Below are positions 63,791 through 64,000 of a stretch of 64,000 bases of DNA, piece by piece. Origin of the DNA: Siphonodentalium dalli (Eukaryota; Mollusca; Scaphopoda; Gadilida; Siphonodentaliidae); contig CP136065.1 in the NCBI GenBank assembly GCA_032622095.1, positions 94,995,343 to 95,059,342 of the forward strand. Reading direction: 5' to 3'. The position numbers were made by a program, and so were the translations under genes. The notes beneath the pieces are model-generated. The model was given only the letters and a program-made list of their open reading frames with translations. It was not told the DNA's origin and ran no database searches. The number at the start of each line of letters is the position of its first letter. Within the stretch, counting starts at the first letter, position 1.

Positions 63791-64000
63791 ATATGTATGA
63801 GTTTCTGGTAATTTAACTGATATAACTGTTTCATTAATATGGTATGAGTTTTGGGAAATTTGCATGATATAATTGTTTCATAATATGCCATATTATGCTT
63901 ATATTGACAATAATGCATAACAAAAGGTTGTTGTGTTGTGTACTGATGCATGCTCGTGTGATTCTCGTGTGGCAAATTGGTATTGAGGTTTCAATGTTGC

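Noticed and set aside
57301-64000. Next dynein exon (GPPGGGRN)
   Set aside because: Not found on the plus strand to the window end; only the one exon is reported.

Overview
The window is animal nuclear DNA, most likely from a marine invertebrate. Genes are split by GT-AG introns of up to about 6 kb. The DNA between them is AT-rich and full of eukaryotic mobile elements: non-LTR retrotransposons, a Penelope-like fragment, a Crypton-type tyrosine recombinase, TTAA-flanked miniature elements and a Mutator-like element. I see nothing prokaryotic or viral. The species cannot be fixed from the sequence; repeats beginning with runs of TCCGTCCG suggest a lophotrochozoan or similar animal, but that is an impression.

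Host genes. (1) A complete six-exon chymotrypsin-fold serine protease gene lies on the minus strand from 23480 down to 676. All splice phases agree, it predicts 291 residues, and the His/Asp/Ser triad is intact. Its introns hold the Penelope and Crypton elements, LINE pieces and several miniature transposons. (2) An intact copy of only its last exon sits at 51203-51315. (3) One internal exon of an axonemal dynein heavy chain (AAA3 Walker B region) lies at 57117-57300 on the plus strand.

Main discovery. From 24776 to 43973 there is a single 19.2-kb DNA transposon with a perfect 9-bp target duplication (CATCCTGAC). Its long inverted terminal arms (about 3.8 and 2.4 kb) are satellite-like arrays of a ~517-bp unit with an alternating A/B dimer order. 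Inside are two divergent multi-exon genes: a leftward gene encoding PHD finger + OTU cysteine protease + MULE transposase (DDE with C-x2-H), and a rightward seven-exon gene encoding an SGNH-hydrolase-like protein with an unrecognised C-terminal half. The only lesion seen in either coding region is one extra base in an A7 run of the transposase gene. The element looks young and possibly functional.

Other regions. Palindromic hairpin repeats (Y-shaped TTAA miniature elements and relatives) occur at 70-275, 7855-8246, 11719-11820, 22605-22835, 44292-44619 and 45335-45810. A degraded EN-RT non-LTR retrotransposon fills 46600-50150, and truncated or broken relatives lie at 7700-8490, 9820-11235 and 18600-20360. 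Minisatellites occur at 16400-18020, 44948-45258 and 63225-63780. A three-level nested set of inverted-repeat elements occupies 52080-55633.
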